A stretch of 14,377 nt of DNA, taken from positions 1 through 14,377 of the forward strand of contig JBOHBN010000202.1 of assembly GCA_050698355.1 (NCBI GenBank), in the 5' to 3' direction. This DNA is from JBOHBN01 sp050698355 (GTDB lineage Bacteria; Actinomycetota; Actinomycetes; Streptosporangiales; WHST01). Below are positions 7,323 to 14,377 of this stretch, one piece after another. The notes under the pieces were generated by a model. That model was given only the letters and a program-made list of their open reading frames with translations, was not told the origin of the DNA and searched no databases. How positions within the stretch are numbered: the stretch's first letter is position 1; each line of letters opens with the position of its first letter. The position numbers were made by a program, and so were the translations under genes.

Positions 7323-8276
7323 TCAGTCCAAGCGGCGCTTCTTGGCCCACGCCCGGCGGCGCCGGGGGACCTCCGGCGGCGCGGTCTGCGTCCAGATCCG
7401 GCGCCACTGCGCGACCTGGGGACCCGCGGGTGACGGTGTCGTACCGTCGGCTGCCCGCCGGCGCGCCTCCCACCAGGTGCTCGCGTCCTCGTCCAAAAGC
7501 TCAGCCACCGCCGCGGAGACGCGCTTGCCGAAGGCGCGCGGCTCCTCGTCCGCGCCCGGCAGGAGCGGTCGGCCGTACCGCACCCGCACCGGCGGGCGTC
7601 CCGGGACGGGCCAGCCCCGCCCGCGCGGCATCGCGGCATACGAACCGCGCAGGCCGATCGGCACCACCGGCACGCCGTGCTGCACCGCCAGGTACGCGGC
7701 ACCGAGCCGGAACCTGTTGGTCCACCCGTCCGGCGACCTGGTGCCTTCCGGGTAGATGACGACGTTCCACCCGTCCTCCAGCACCGAACCCGGTGTCGTC
7801 GCGAGCTGGCCGCCGCGGCGCTCGATGGGGAACGTGTTGAAGACGATGGCCGAGCCGGTCGCCCGCCACCAGGTGTCGAAGAAGTAGTCGGCCGCCGCGG
7901 CCAATGCGGTACGCCGCCGCCACGGGGCGGGCAGCGTGCACAGGATCAGCGCGGTGTCGAGGTGGCTGGAGTGGTTCGCAACGAAGATCACCGGCGGCCG
8001 AACACCGCGCAGCCCGTCCAGGCCGGCCACGTGCGGCTCGACCTCGAACCGCAGCAGCGGGCTCAGCCCGAACGCCTGTATCGCGTCGCGAATCTCGATC
8101 GCCGGCGCGCTGCGTGCCCACCGCGTCGGGAACTCCTTGCGCCCGCGACCCGGCGTGTGCGGCTCGGCCGAGCGAGGCACGAGCTGCCTGCGCCCCCAGC
8201 GCCAGCCGCGCGCGAACAGCCGTACCTCCGACGCGGTGCCCCGTACCAGTTCCCGGGACATCGACCGCCGGCTCAC
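7323..8276 (-). CDS. plsC: PlsC-type 1-acylglycerol-3-phosphate acyltransferase
   Basis: A 317-residue lysophospholipid acyltransferase. It transfers an acyl chain to lysophosphatidate or a similar acceptor at the inner face of the membrane. The catalytic motif NHSSHLD (101-107; His102 and Asp107 form HX4D) is followed by FPIERRGG (149-156), the phosphate-binding YPEGTRS (175-181) and VPVVPIGLRGSY (202-213). A basic N-terminal extension of about 80 residues and an Arg/Lys-rich tail (304-315) flank the domain. The GTG at 8276 overlaps the upstream stop codon in the tetranucleotide GTGA, giving direct translational coupling; ATG 8261 is an in-frame alternative. It is the last gene of the four-gene operon. 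The acceptor cannot be read from sequence. Confidence 0.9.
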   Translation of the reverse strand: MSRRSMSRELVRGTASEVRLFARGWRWGRRQLVPRSAEPHTPGRGRKEFPTRWARSAPAIEIRDAIQAFGLSPLLRFEVEPHVAGLDGLRGVRPPVIFVANHSSHLDTALILCTLPAPWRRRTALAAAADYFFDTWWRATGSAIVFNTFPIERRGGQLATTPGSVLEDGWNVVIYPEGTRSPDGWTNRFRLGAAYLAVQHGVPVVPIGLRGSYAAMPRGRGWPVPGRPPVRVRYGRPLLPGADEEPRAFGKRVSAAVAELLDEDASTWWEARRRAADGTTPSPAGPQVAQWRRIWTQTAPPEVPRRRRAWAKKRRLD

Positions 8277-9853
8277 GAGACTTCCGCGACCGTGAGCGGC
8301 GGGTAGTGCAGGTACGTAAGAGACGGTGAGCTGCCGACCGTGTCGCTCACCATCTCCAGCGCGTCCTGCAGCGTCGACGCGGACCGGAAGCCCATCCGGC
8401 GCACCGCCCGCCGGTCGGCGCCGACCCACACGATCTGGCCGACGTGGTCGAGGGCGTGCGCGATCCAGTACCACATGTAGAACGGGTGCACGCCGTGGTA
8501 GGCGTACGAGGTGCGGTACAGGTGGATGTACCAGGGGTCGGTGGCGTACTGCTGCTCGAACTTGCTCTCGATCACCGCCGGGTCGGTGGACTCCGCGAGC
8601 ACCTCCTCGAAGAAGTCCACGTAGCTGGGGTGGTGCAGCTGGCTGAACTCGTACGGCACAGGGTGGTACAGGATGATCGCGCCGTCCTTGCGCACCAGCG
8701 GCTTGCCGCGGTACGAGTTGAACATGTAGCCGAGGCCCATGCAGGCGGCGAGGATCGGGTTCATCACCGAGTTCACGTTGTACGGGCAGATGAACGGCAC
8801 GCCCATCAGCAGCACGTCGGACTGCCCGTCGACCTGCGTCGCCTGCTGCTTCAGCACCCGGTCGAGCGTGCGGTCGTGCACTGCCTCGACCTCGCCGGCG
8901 TTGATGCCGGTCAGCTCGTACGGCGCCCTGATCCCCTGGAAGACCTTGCGCTTGGTCTTCGCCGGCGCGACGGCGAGCCCACGGCGAGCGGCCAGCGCGC
9001 CCGCCTGGTCGCGGATCGACCACTCCCACTCGCGGCGGTTCAGGAAGTCGTACGGCTTGGGGAACGTGTGGCTGTTGATCGAGGTCTCGATCTGGAAGAT
9101 CTTGACGTGCTCGGCGACGATCCGGCCCATCCGCCACGTGGACGAGTGCATCGCCGAGTTGTCCTTGTCCATGAACGACCGCGAGTGCACCAGCGTGTGG
9201 CTGTTGTGGTGATGCCGCAACGAGTTGTAAGGGGCGAGCCCGATCGCGACCGACTTGTGCCCGCCGTCCATCGGCACGATGTTGATGTTGACGTAGACGA
9301 GCAGGTCGGACTCCGCGGCGCGCTTGGAGATCTCGACGTCCTCGCCCTTGTCGGTGTCCCCGAGGTGGGCGACGTTCTCCCGGTCCTCGGCGTCGAAGTT
9401 GTAGAGCTTGCCCTGCCGGAAGAACGACCGGAACACCCGCTCGCCGACGATGTCGCGCAGCTCGTTCGGGGTGAGCCTGCGGTGCACCGCGTTGGCGGAG
9501 ATGAGCTCGACGTCGTCGACGCCCGCGGACGCGGCGAGCTCGAGCACCTGCTCGAGCACCCGCTGGCGGATGTCCGGCTTGCGCATCGGCGGCAACGGCA
9601 ACGAGATGTCGTCGAACGCGATGGTGAGCTTCATGCCCGGGAACAGCAGCGCGGGCAACGGTTCGCTGTCGACCGGCGACAGCAGCGCGTCGCGGATGGC
9701 GCCCTCGACGTCGGGGATGCCGGGCGTCATCTCGGGCGGGTACACGACCCGGGTGCCGAGCGGGAACTCCTCGAGCCGGAAGCTCTCCCCCTCGTGCACG
9801 ACGAGCGGCGGCGTACGCTCGTCCACTTCCAGCACGAATCCGGGACGAGTCAC
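8273..9853 (-). CDS. LarA-like protein (lactate racemase superfamily, DUF2088), divergent
   Basis: A 526-residue relative of nickel-pincer-dependent lactate racemase. The N-terminal core shows LTIAFDDISLPLPPM (76-90, counterpart of the DATRP motif), ELISANAVHRRLT (116-128) with His124, MDGGHKSVAIGLA (195-207) with Lys200, and HHHN (214-217). The spacing His124-Lys200-His216 matches His108-Lys184-His200 of the L. plantarum enzyme as I remember it, the last two holding the cofactor. The counterparts of Arg75 and His174 are not evident, so lactate racemase activity should not be assumed. It is about 100 residues longer than typical LarA, with a Tyr/Trp/His-rich C-terminus. The GTG at 9853 has GAGGAG 6 nt upstream. 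Maturation genes larB/C/E are not in the window. Confidence 0.82.
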   Translation of the reverse strand: MTRPGFVLEVDERTPPLVVHEGESFRLEEFPLGTRVVYPPEMTPGIPDVEGAIRDALLSPVDSEPLPALLFPGMKLTIAFDDISLPLPPMRKPDIRQRVLEQVLELAASAGVDDVELISANAVHRRLTPNELRDIVGERVFRSFFRQGKLYNFDAEDRENVAHLGDTDKGEDVEISKRAAESDLLVYVNINIVPMDGGHKSVAIGLAPYNSLRHHHNSHTLVHSRSFMDKDNSAMHSSTWRMGRIVAEHVKIFQIETSINSHTFPKPYDFLNRREWEWSIRDQAGALAARRGLAVAPAKTKRKVFQGIRAPYELTGINAGEVEAVHDRTLDRVLKQQATQVDGQSDVLLMGVPFICPYNVNSVMNPILAACMGLGYMFNSYRGKPLVRKDGAIILYHPVPYEFSQLHHPSYVDFFEEVLAESTDPAVIESKFEQQYATDPWYIHLYRTSYAYHGVHPFYMWYWIAHALDHVGQIVWVGADRRAVRRMGFRSASTLQDALEMVSDTVGSSPSLTYLHYPPLTVAEVS

Positions 9854-9909
9854 GGTCGGCTCCTCTCAGCCAGCCACTTCCAGCACGAAACTCTGTCGCG
9901 CCGAGTCAC
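9823..9909 (-). repeat. Imperfect tandem duplication of the LarA-like gene start
   Basis: CCACTTCCAGCACGAA occurs exactly at 9823-9838 and 9874-9889, and CGAGTCAC, the complement of the start-codon region, occurs at 9846-9853 and 9902-9909. The stretch from GTG through codon 10 of the LarA-like gene is therefore present a second time just upstream, the second copy with 5 extra bases between the two blocks. Confidence 0.75.
9850..9909 (-). CDS. Possible 19-aa linker ORF between the dehydrogenase and LarA-like genes
   Basis: GTG 9909 shares one base with the dehydrogenase TAG stop. The frame runs 19 codons (VTRRDRVSCWKW, then seven more) and its TGA (9850-9852) overlaps the GTG of the LarA-like gene. 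It arises from the duplicated start region but is out of frame with the protein it copies after the insertion. It could keep ribosomes moving across the gap or be meaningless; there is no family match. Confidence 0.25.
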   Translation of the reverse strand: MTRRDRVSCWKWLAERSRP

Positions 9910-11108
9910 TACTTGCTCCTCAGGTCGAATGCGACTTTCACGGTACCCAGGCGGCCGGCCGACGACGCGTGGTCGAGCGCCTCCCGCCACCGGTGCAGCG
10001 GGTAGGTGTCGCCGACGAGCCCGTCGATCGGTGCGCGTGCGGCGAGCTCGGTGGCGATCTGGAACCCCGAGCGGCGGTCCTGGCCCGGCTCGCTACGCGC
10101 GCTCGCGTACGTGCCGACCACCTCCAGCTCGCGGAACCACACCGGCGACAGGTCGGCGCCGGCCGGCGGCATCGCGCACAGCACCGCCTTGCCGCCGGCC
10201 CGCGCGGTACGCAACGCGGTTTCCAGCGACGCTCGGCTACCTGCGGCGTCGATCGCGATGTCGACGCCACCCAGCAGGTACGGCTCGCCGCGCTCGGGGT
10301 CGAGCCGGAGGGCGCGGGTGGCGCGCCGTACACCGCCGAACACGTCGCTCGGCGCGAGCACTTCGGTCGCGCCGAAGCGCCGCGCGAGGTCGCGCTGCAG
10401 CGGATGTTTCGCGACGACGGTGATCGAGCCGGCCGAGGTCAGCTCGCGCAGGGCGAGGGTCGTGAACAGCCCGACCGCCCCGGAGCCGACCACGAGCACC
10501 GACGCACCGTCGGGCACCTGCGCGCGCAGGGCGGTGTGCACCGCGCAGGAGAGCGGCTCGATCAGCACGGCGCGCCGGTCGTCGAGGGCGTCCGGAACGG
10601 CGTGCAGCTGCGTGGAGTGCGCGACGAGCTGGGCACCCCAGCCGCCGCCGGTGTCGGCGCAGTAGCCGGTCTGCAGGCCCGGCGACACGTGGCCGACGGT
10701 GATGCGGTCGCAACGGTTCGTGGCGCCCTGCGCGCAGGACGTGCACGGATCGACGCCGCGGGCCGCGCACGCGAGCACGGGATCGAGAACGACGCGGGTG
10801 CCGGCGGGCAGGTCGCCGCAGTCGTCGCTGAGGTCGCCGACGATCTCGTGGCCCGGAACGAACGGCATCGACACGAGGGTGGAGAAGTACAGGCTCGTGG
10901 AGCCGTACAGCGCTCCCAGGTCGGACCCGCAGATGCCGGAGAGCCGCGGCCGTACGCGCGCCCAACCGTCACGCGGCAGCCGTGGCTCGTCGCGGCTGAC
11001 CAGGCGCAGCGGGGTGAGCGGGCCGGCGGAGACGCCCGACACGTGGCGGGTCACCAGCCGGCTCGCCGCGTACCTCGGCAGCGACCGGTACAGCTCGAGC
11101 GCGAGCAT
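9909..11108 (-). CDS. Zinc-dependent alcohol dehydrogenase (MDR family)
   Basis: A 399-residue medium-chain dehydrogenase/reductase. Catalytic zinc ligands are Cys60 in SGICGSD (57-63) and His87-Glu88 in PGHEIVG (85-91). Structural-zinc cysteines are Cys114, Cys122, Cys125 and Cys133, spaced more widely than usual because of CAARGVDPC. IEPLSCAVH (183-191) precedes the NAD(P)-binding loop VVGSGAVGL (206-214). It should interconvert an alcohol and an aldehyde or ketone with NAD(P). The start is uncertain: ATG 11108, GTG 11111 and GTG 11153 are all in frame with weak ribosome sites; 11108 gives the shortest sensible N-terminus. It follows the reductase-phosphatase fusion by 91 bp and precedes the LarA-like gene by 55 bp, so it belongs to the same operon. 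Confidence 0.9.
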   Translation of the reverse strand: MLALELYRSLPRYAASRLVTRHVSGVSAGPLTPLRLVSRDEPRLPRDGWARVRPRLSGICGSDLGALYGSTSLYFSTLVSMPFVPGHEIVGDLSDDCGDLPAGTRVVLDPVLACAARGVDPCTSCAQGATNRCDRITVGHVSPGLQTGYCADTGGGWGAQLVAHSTQLHAVPDALDDRRAVLIEPLSCAVHTALRAQVPDGASVLVVGSGAVGLFTTLALRELTSAGSITVVAKHPLQRDLARRFGATEVLAPSDVFGGVRRATRALRLDPERGEPYLLGGVDIAIDAAGSRASLETALRTARAGGKAVLCAMPPAGADLSPVWFRELEVVGTYASARSEPGQDRRSGFQIATELAARAPIDGLVGDTYPLHRWREALDHASSAGRLGTVKVAFDLRSK

Positions 11109-11199
11109 CACCGCCGCCACCCCCGGCCACCCCTGGGGCCGCAAAGTGCCCACGACGCCCGCATGGGGGCGTCAACGGCACCGCGCGGACCTCGCGCGG

Positions 11200-13482
11200 T
11201 CATGACTGGCCCACGGGCATCGTCAGGCGGGAGACGGCCTGGTTGCCCCAGTCGTGCACCGGCCAGCGGTTCTTGCGCGCCTCGCGCCACAGCGCGACGT
11301 CCGGGCTGACCGCGGCAGGGTTGCCGACGGCCCGCAGCAACGGCAGGTCGGAGTGGCTGTCGGCGTACGCGTACGACTGGTGCAGGTCGAGGTGCTGCTG
11401 GCGCGCGTACCAGCCGAGCCAGGCCGCCCGCCCCTCGCCGACGAGCGGCGGCGAGGTGAGGAAGCCGGTGCACCTGCCCTCGTCGTCCATGGCGAGGTCG
11501 GCGGCGACGATCTCGTCGAACAGCGGCCGCAGCGGCCGGGTGAGCGAACGGATCGCGCCGGTGATGAGTACGAGCCGGTGCCCGGCCGCGCGGTGCTCGC
11601 GGATCCGGCGCACGGCGGCGCCGGAGAGCCGTTCGAGCACGTGGTCGGCGAGGTTCTCGTCAACCAGCCGGTCGAGCTGCGCGAGCGATGCCCCCTTGTA
11701 CCTGCGGTAGACCGCGCGCAGGAAACCGCCGCGGTCGCGGCGCTCGGCCATCAGGTACGACGGCAGCCGGCGGGCGAGCGCGCCGACCTCGCGCGCCTGG
11801 TCGATGCCGGCGAGCTCGGGCAGCCGCAGCCACAGGTACGTCTCGATGACGTTGGAGGACAGCAGCGTGCCGTCCATGTCGAACGCGGCGACGATCTCCT
11901 GGCTCGGCTGCAGCACCTTCGGCTTCGCCGCCGCCTGGGCGCGCCGGCGCCGGGCCGCGTCCAGCGTGCGTACCGGCGCGGTGATGCTCGGGCAGTGCAC
12001 GTCGACGACGTAGTGCTTCCAGTCGACCACGGAGGTGTCGAACGCGAACCGTTCCTTATCGTCGTCGGACAGACCGTCGAACAGCTCCATGGTGCGGTTG
12101 TCGAGGAACTCCAACTCGCACTCCGCGTACGGCCGGTACAGGTCCATGTACTTGCGCAGGAACTCCAGCCGCCGCGACTGCCGGCCGAGGTCGCTCGCCA
12201 TCCGCCGCACGCGGTCCGAGCGCGGCAGTCGGGTGACCACCTTGTCGGCGACCGAGGTGGCGCGCTCGGCGGTGCGCAGCAGCCGCTCGACCGACTCACC
12301 GCCCGCCCAGCTCCACGACGGCAGCCGGGGTGCACCCCGACCGTCGGTGCCCTCGAACGGGTTCTGCTCGAAGTACGTACGGAGGCGCTCGACGATCCCG
12401 TGGAAGGTGAGCGGGTTACGCGAGCCGGATGCCGCGTGGTAGTACCCGACGGTTCCTGTTTCCGGCGGGGTCGCGGCCACGGCGAGCAGCGCGCCCACGA
12501 CGTGGTCGACCGGCACGATATCGATGACGGCGTCCGGCGACGCGGGGAACTCCGGCAGCTCGCCCTTGCCGTACGCGATGATCAGGGGCTCGGCCATCTT
12601 GAAGCCCTCGATCCAGCCTGGATACGGCCGGGCGTACGCGCTTTCGATGATCGACGGACGCACGACCGACACGGGGAAATCGCTCGCGTGCTCCTCGACG
12701 ACCCGCTCCCCCATCGCCTTAGTGAAGGTGTAGACGTCGGTCCAGCCGAGCGAGCGGGCCCGCTCCCTACCGGCGAAGGTGAGCTGCTCGGTCACCCATT
12801 CCTTGCGTCGCCGCTCGGCGTCACCCGCGGCGGTGAGGGGACCCGCGCGGTGGTGCTCGCGCTCCGCGGCGCGCCGTAGCCTGCCGAGCGTGCCGGGCGC
12901 CCGCGACGCTTCCTCCAGCCGCTCGCGCATCGTGTTCGCGTACGCCAGCTCCGCGCGCCAGTCGACCTGGTGGTCCACGCTCCGCTCGGGTATCGCCCCG
13001 CGCCGCCGGCCCGCCACGTACGCCGTGGACACGTGCACGTAATGCGGTCGGCTGCCGCTGCGTTTGATCGCCTCGAGCAGGCCGAGGGCGCCCTGCACGT
13101 TGGTGGCGAAGGCTTCCTCGATGGTGGGGTCGAACGACACGTCGCCGGCGCAGTGGACGACGACGTCCAGGTCGCTGGACAGCTCGGGGATCGAGGCGAG
13201 GTCGCCCTCGATCACCTCGATCCGCTCATCGATGACCGAGGTGAGGTCGCCGCCGTGCGCCTCGCGGAGGCTGGCGAACGCCGGCTTGCCGAGCAGTTGC
13301 TCGATCCGCCGTCGGCCGGTGACCGTGCCCTTCGGCCGTACGAGCACGGCAAGCTTGGTCTCGGGCAGCTGCTCCAGGACACGCTGGCAGAACGCCTCGC
13401 CGACGAAGCCGGTCACGCCGGTCAGCAGGATGCGTTTGCCCGCGAGCCGGTCACGCAGCGACAACGCCTTTGACCCCCTCAT
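11200..13482 (-). CDS. Fatty-acyl-CoA-reductase-like SDR fused to a HAD-IB phosphatase
   Basis: A 760-residue two-domain protein. Residues about 15-400 form an extended SDR of the fatty acyl-CoA reductase (male-sterility) type: LLTGVTGFVGEA (19-30) binds NADPH, HVSTAYVAG (150-158) holds the active-site Ser152, and VYTFTKAMGE (250-259) the Tyr251/Lys255 pair, with PSIIES at 276-281. Residues about 533-740 form a HAD subfamily IB phosphatase: FDMDGTLL (534-541; Asp535 nucleophile, Asp537 acid), LVLITGAI (motif II) and YADSHSDLPLL (motif III). The helical 400-530 linker resembles the usual reductase C-terminal region. The product is probably a fatty aldehyde or alcohol, with the phosphatase acting on a lipid or alcohol phosphate (inference). 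ATG 13482 overlaps the preceding stop as ATGA; TTG 13464, with AGGGGG 9 nt upstream, is an alternative. Confidence 0.88.
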   Translation of the reverse strand: MRGSKALSLRDRLAGKRILLTGVTGFVGEAFCQRVLEQLPETKLAVLVRPKGTVTGRRRIEQLLGKPAFASLREAHGGDLTSVIDERIEVIEGDLASIPELSSDLDVVVHCAGDVSFDPTIEEAFATNVQGALGLLEAIKRSGSRPHYVHVSTAYVAGRRRGAIPERSVDHQVDWRAELAYANTMRERLEEASRAPGTLGRLRRAAEREHHRAGPLTAAGDAERRRKEWVTEQLTFAGRERARSLGWTDVYTFTKAMGERVVEEHASDFPVSVVRPSIIESAYARPYPGWIEGFKMAEPLIIAYGKGELPEFPASPDAVIDIVPVDHVVGALLAVAATPPETGTVGYYHAASGSRNPLTFHGIVERLRTYFEQNPFEGTDGRGAPRLPSWSWAGGESVERLLRTAERATSVADKVVTRLPRSDRVRRMASDLGRQSRRLEFLRKYMDLYRPYAECELEFLDNRTMELFDGLSDDDKERFAFDTSVVDWKHYVVDVHCPSITAPVRTLDAARRRRAQAAAKPKVLQPSQEIVAAFDMDGTLLSSNVIETYLWLRLPELAGIDQAREVGALARRLPSYLMAERRDRGGFLRAVYRRYKGASLAQLDRLVDENLADHVLERLSGAAVRRIREHRAAGHRLVLITGAIRSLTRPLRPLFDEIVAADLAMDDEGRCTGFLTSPPLVGEGRAAWLGWYARQQHLDLHQSYAYADSHSDLPLLRAVGNPAAVSPDVALWREARKNRWPVHDWGNQAVSRLTMPVGQS

Positions 13483-14191
13483 GTACGCGGCCGAGCGCCG
13501 GCCGCGACCCGACGTGATGCGGCCATACAACCAGCCGCCGCACGCGTCCCGCCAACCGGGCGGGCGCTCGCGTACCGCCGTTGCCGACCGTGTACGCCCG
13601 TGTGCCGTGCGTACGACCGGGTGGGGGCGGGGTCACCGGGCTCGGCGGCGAGCCAGTCATCGAACGTGGTGGGGGCCAGCCATGCCACCTCGCCGGCGAG
13701 TAGGACCTCCCCGGCGATGGAAAGGTCGAAGGCGCCCCGCCAGGTCGGGACGAGCCTGACCTCCTGCCCGCGAGCGGCGAACGTACGGCGGGCCATGTCG
13801 ACAAGACCCTGGGTCTCCGGGCCGGCGACATCGGGCTTGGCGTTCCGGGGGGGCGCGGTCGCGACCTCCGCCAGCACGGTCGCCACGTCCGCGGGATCAA
13901 TCGGCTGCACGAGCAGCGGGGCGATGGTGGCGGTGCCGTCCCGCTCGGCCCGCCCCGCGACCATCGCCGCGAAGTCGTGGAACTGGGTGGCCCGCACGAT
14001 GCTCCACGGCACCAGGCCCTGCGTCACGAGCCGCTCCTGCTCCCGCTTGCCCGGCGTCCAGACCGCTACCGGTGTACGCGTCCACCCCGGGCGCTGCGGC
14101 TGATTGTCACCGGTTCGTGACCGGTACGCTCCAGGTCGGCGACCGTGAGCCGTCCGACCCGGCCGGTGGCGCCGGCCACTGCGACCCGCAT
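13479..14191 (-). pseudogene. NmrA-type NAD(P)-binding SDR, frameshifted and internally deleted
   Basis: Parts of one protein lie in three frames. ATG 14191, with GGGAG 8 nt upstream, gives MRVAVAGATGRVGRLTVADL, a clear Rossmann start, and a frame that ends at a TAG near 14067. A second frame in the same place gives GVDAYTGSGLDA. A third frame continues GKREQERLVTQG, LVPWSIVRATQFHDFAAMVA, DPADVATVLAEVA and finally TFDDWLAAE near 13655, the usual end of this family. Intact relatives have about 250 residues; about 60 from the middle are missing. The frame then reads through unrelated sequence to TGA 13479-13481, which overlaps the next gene's ATG. It is most likely non-functional but still transcribed into the operon. 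Confidence 0.7.
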
Positions 14192-14232
14192 AGCCTCGCT
14201 CCCTTCGCCCCTACAGCGTCGAAGCCATCCGG

Positions 14233-14238
14233 AGTATA
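14233..14238 (-). promoter_or_regulatory. -10-like TATACT upstream of the SDR pseudogene and lipid operon
   Basis: The minus strand reads TATACT at 14238-14233, a near-consensus -10 box in GC-rich surroundings. The start point would be near 14226 with a 5' leader of about 35 nt before ATG 14191. No good -35 is seen 16-18 bp upstream. It is the best promoter candidate for everything down to plsC. Confidence 0.4.
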
Positions 14239-14247
14239 GGTAGCCGC

Positions 14248-14266
14248 ATGGCGACGGCTTCGCCAT
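14248..14266. terminator. Short hairpin after the toxin gene
   Basis: ATGGCGA (14248-14254) pairs perfectly with TCGCCAT (14260-14266) over a 5-nt loop. It lies about 20 bp beyond the toxin stop on the minus strand and just upstream of the TATACT box. There is no U-tract, so termination is only a possibility. Confidence 0.3.
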
Positions 14267-14287
14267 CCACGGCCGGGTGGCATGCGT

Positions 14288-14377
14288 TCAGCGGTTGCCG
14301 CGGTACGCATCCCGGCGATGAGCGCTATCCATGACAGTCACGGTGCGGCGTTCATCATCAATGCGGTAAATGATCCG
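14288..14377 (-). CDS. RelE/ParE-type toxin, C-terminal fragment
   Basis: The last 29 codons of a minus-strand gene that enters from the right edge. The fragment contains IIYRIDDERRTVTVMDSAHR followed by RDAYRGNR and TGA. This is the characteristic end of RelE-superfamily toxins: a beta strand (RIIYRID), an acidic turn, a second strand, then the basic H-R-R-D-x-Y tail. RelE members are ribosome-dependent mRNA endonucleases, while ParE members poison gyrase; the fragment is too short to choose, though the tail looks more RelE-like. The antitoxin, expected next to it, would lie beyond the window. Base composition is lower in GC than the neighbouring genes. Confidence 0.7.
   Translation of the reverse strand, partial: RIIYRIDDERRTVTVMDSAHRRDAYRGNR

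Noticed and set aside
8444..10423. A 659-codon plus-strand open frame opposite the LarA-like and dehydrogenase genes
   Set aside because: Its translation is rich in Arg, Val, His and Leu in a low-complexity pattern without domains. It is the antisense shadow of two genes with clear motifs in high-GC DNA.
11254..12879. A 541-codon plus-strand frame opposite the reductase-phosphatase fusion
   Set aside because: Antisense shadow of an obvious SDR-HAD protein; composition is dominated by Arg, Val and Ala and there is no recognisable domain.
14318..14377. A plus-strand frame starting ATG at 14318 and open to the window end
   Set aside because: It lies opposite the RelE-type tail, which matches a known family, and it has no ribosome-binding site.

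Overview
The window is high-GC DNA with the codon use, GTG starts, short overlaps and XRE/DUF397 gene pair typical of a filamentous actinomycete. GTAC-containing words are frequent throughout. I cannot name a genus from the sequence alone.

Layout, left to right. (1) 1-1113, minus: 3'-truncated ACT-domain malic enzyme. (2) 1205-1783, plus: RDD-family membrane protein. (3) 1784-2424: hairpin-rich spacer holding a probable 63-residue zinc-ribbon-like gene on minus (2050-2241), divergent from the next gene. (4) 2425-3494, plus: a DUF5753 XRE-type regulator with a likely leaderless promoter, overlapping a DUF397 gene, closed by a strong terminator-type hairpin at 3504-3534. (5) 3646-3897, minus: broken remnant of a solute-binding lipoprotein. 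(6) 3991-5421, plus: cytoplasmic serine hydrolase of the class C beta-lactamase fold. (7) 5418-5543: a roughly 120-bp MITE-like insertion placed exactly at the meeting point of two convergent stop codons. (8) 5540-7083, minus: cytidylate-kinase-like protein, DUF84 (YjjX-type) NTP phosphatase and two tiny membrane proteins. (9) 7253-7302: three palindromes spaced exactly 15 bp apart. (10) 7323-13482, minus: a tight four-gene operon, in transcription order a fatty-acyl-CoA-reductase-like SDR fused to a HAD phosphatase, a zinc alcohol dehydrogenase, a divergent LarA-like (nickel-pincer lactate racemase superfamily) protein, and a PlsC acyltransferase. (11) 13479-14191, minus: decayed NmrA-type SDR pseudogene directly upstream of that operon, with a TATACT promoter-like element. 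(12) 14288-14377, minus: C-terminal end of a RelE/ParE-type toxin running off the window.

The most coherent system is the four-gene operon. An acyl-CoA/acyl reductase, an alcohol dehydrogenase, a phosphatase domain and an acylglycerol-phosphate acyltransferase point to a lipid or long-chain alcohol pathway. A LarA-like protein that seems to keep the cofactor residues but lose others suggests an uncharacterised chemistry. Other points of interest are the insertion that gave two overlapping stop codons one copy each, the duplicated start region of the LarA-like gene that creates a 19-codon linker ORF, and the evenly spaced palindromes after the operon.
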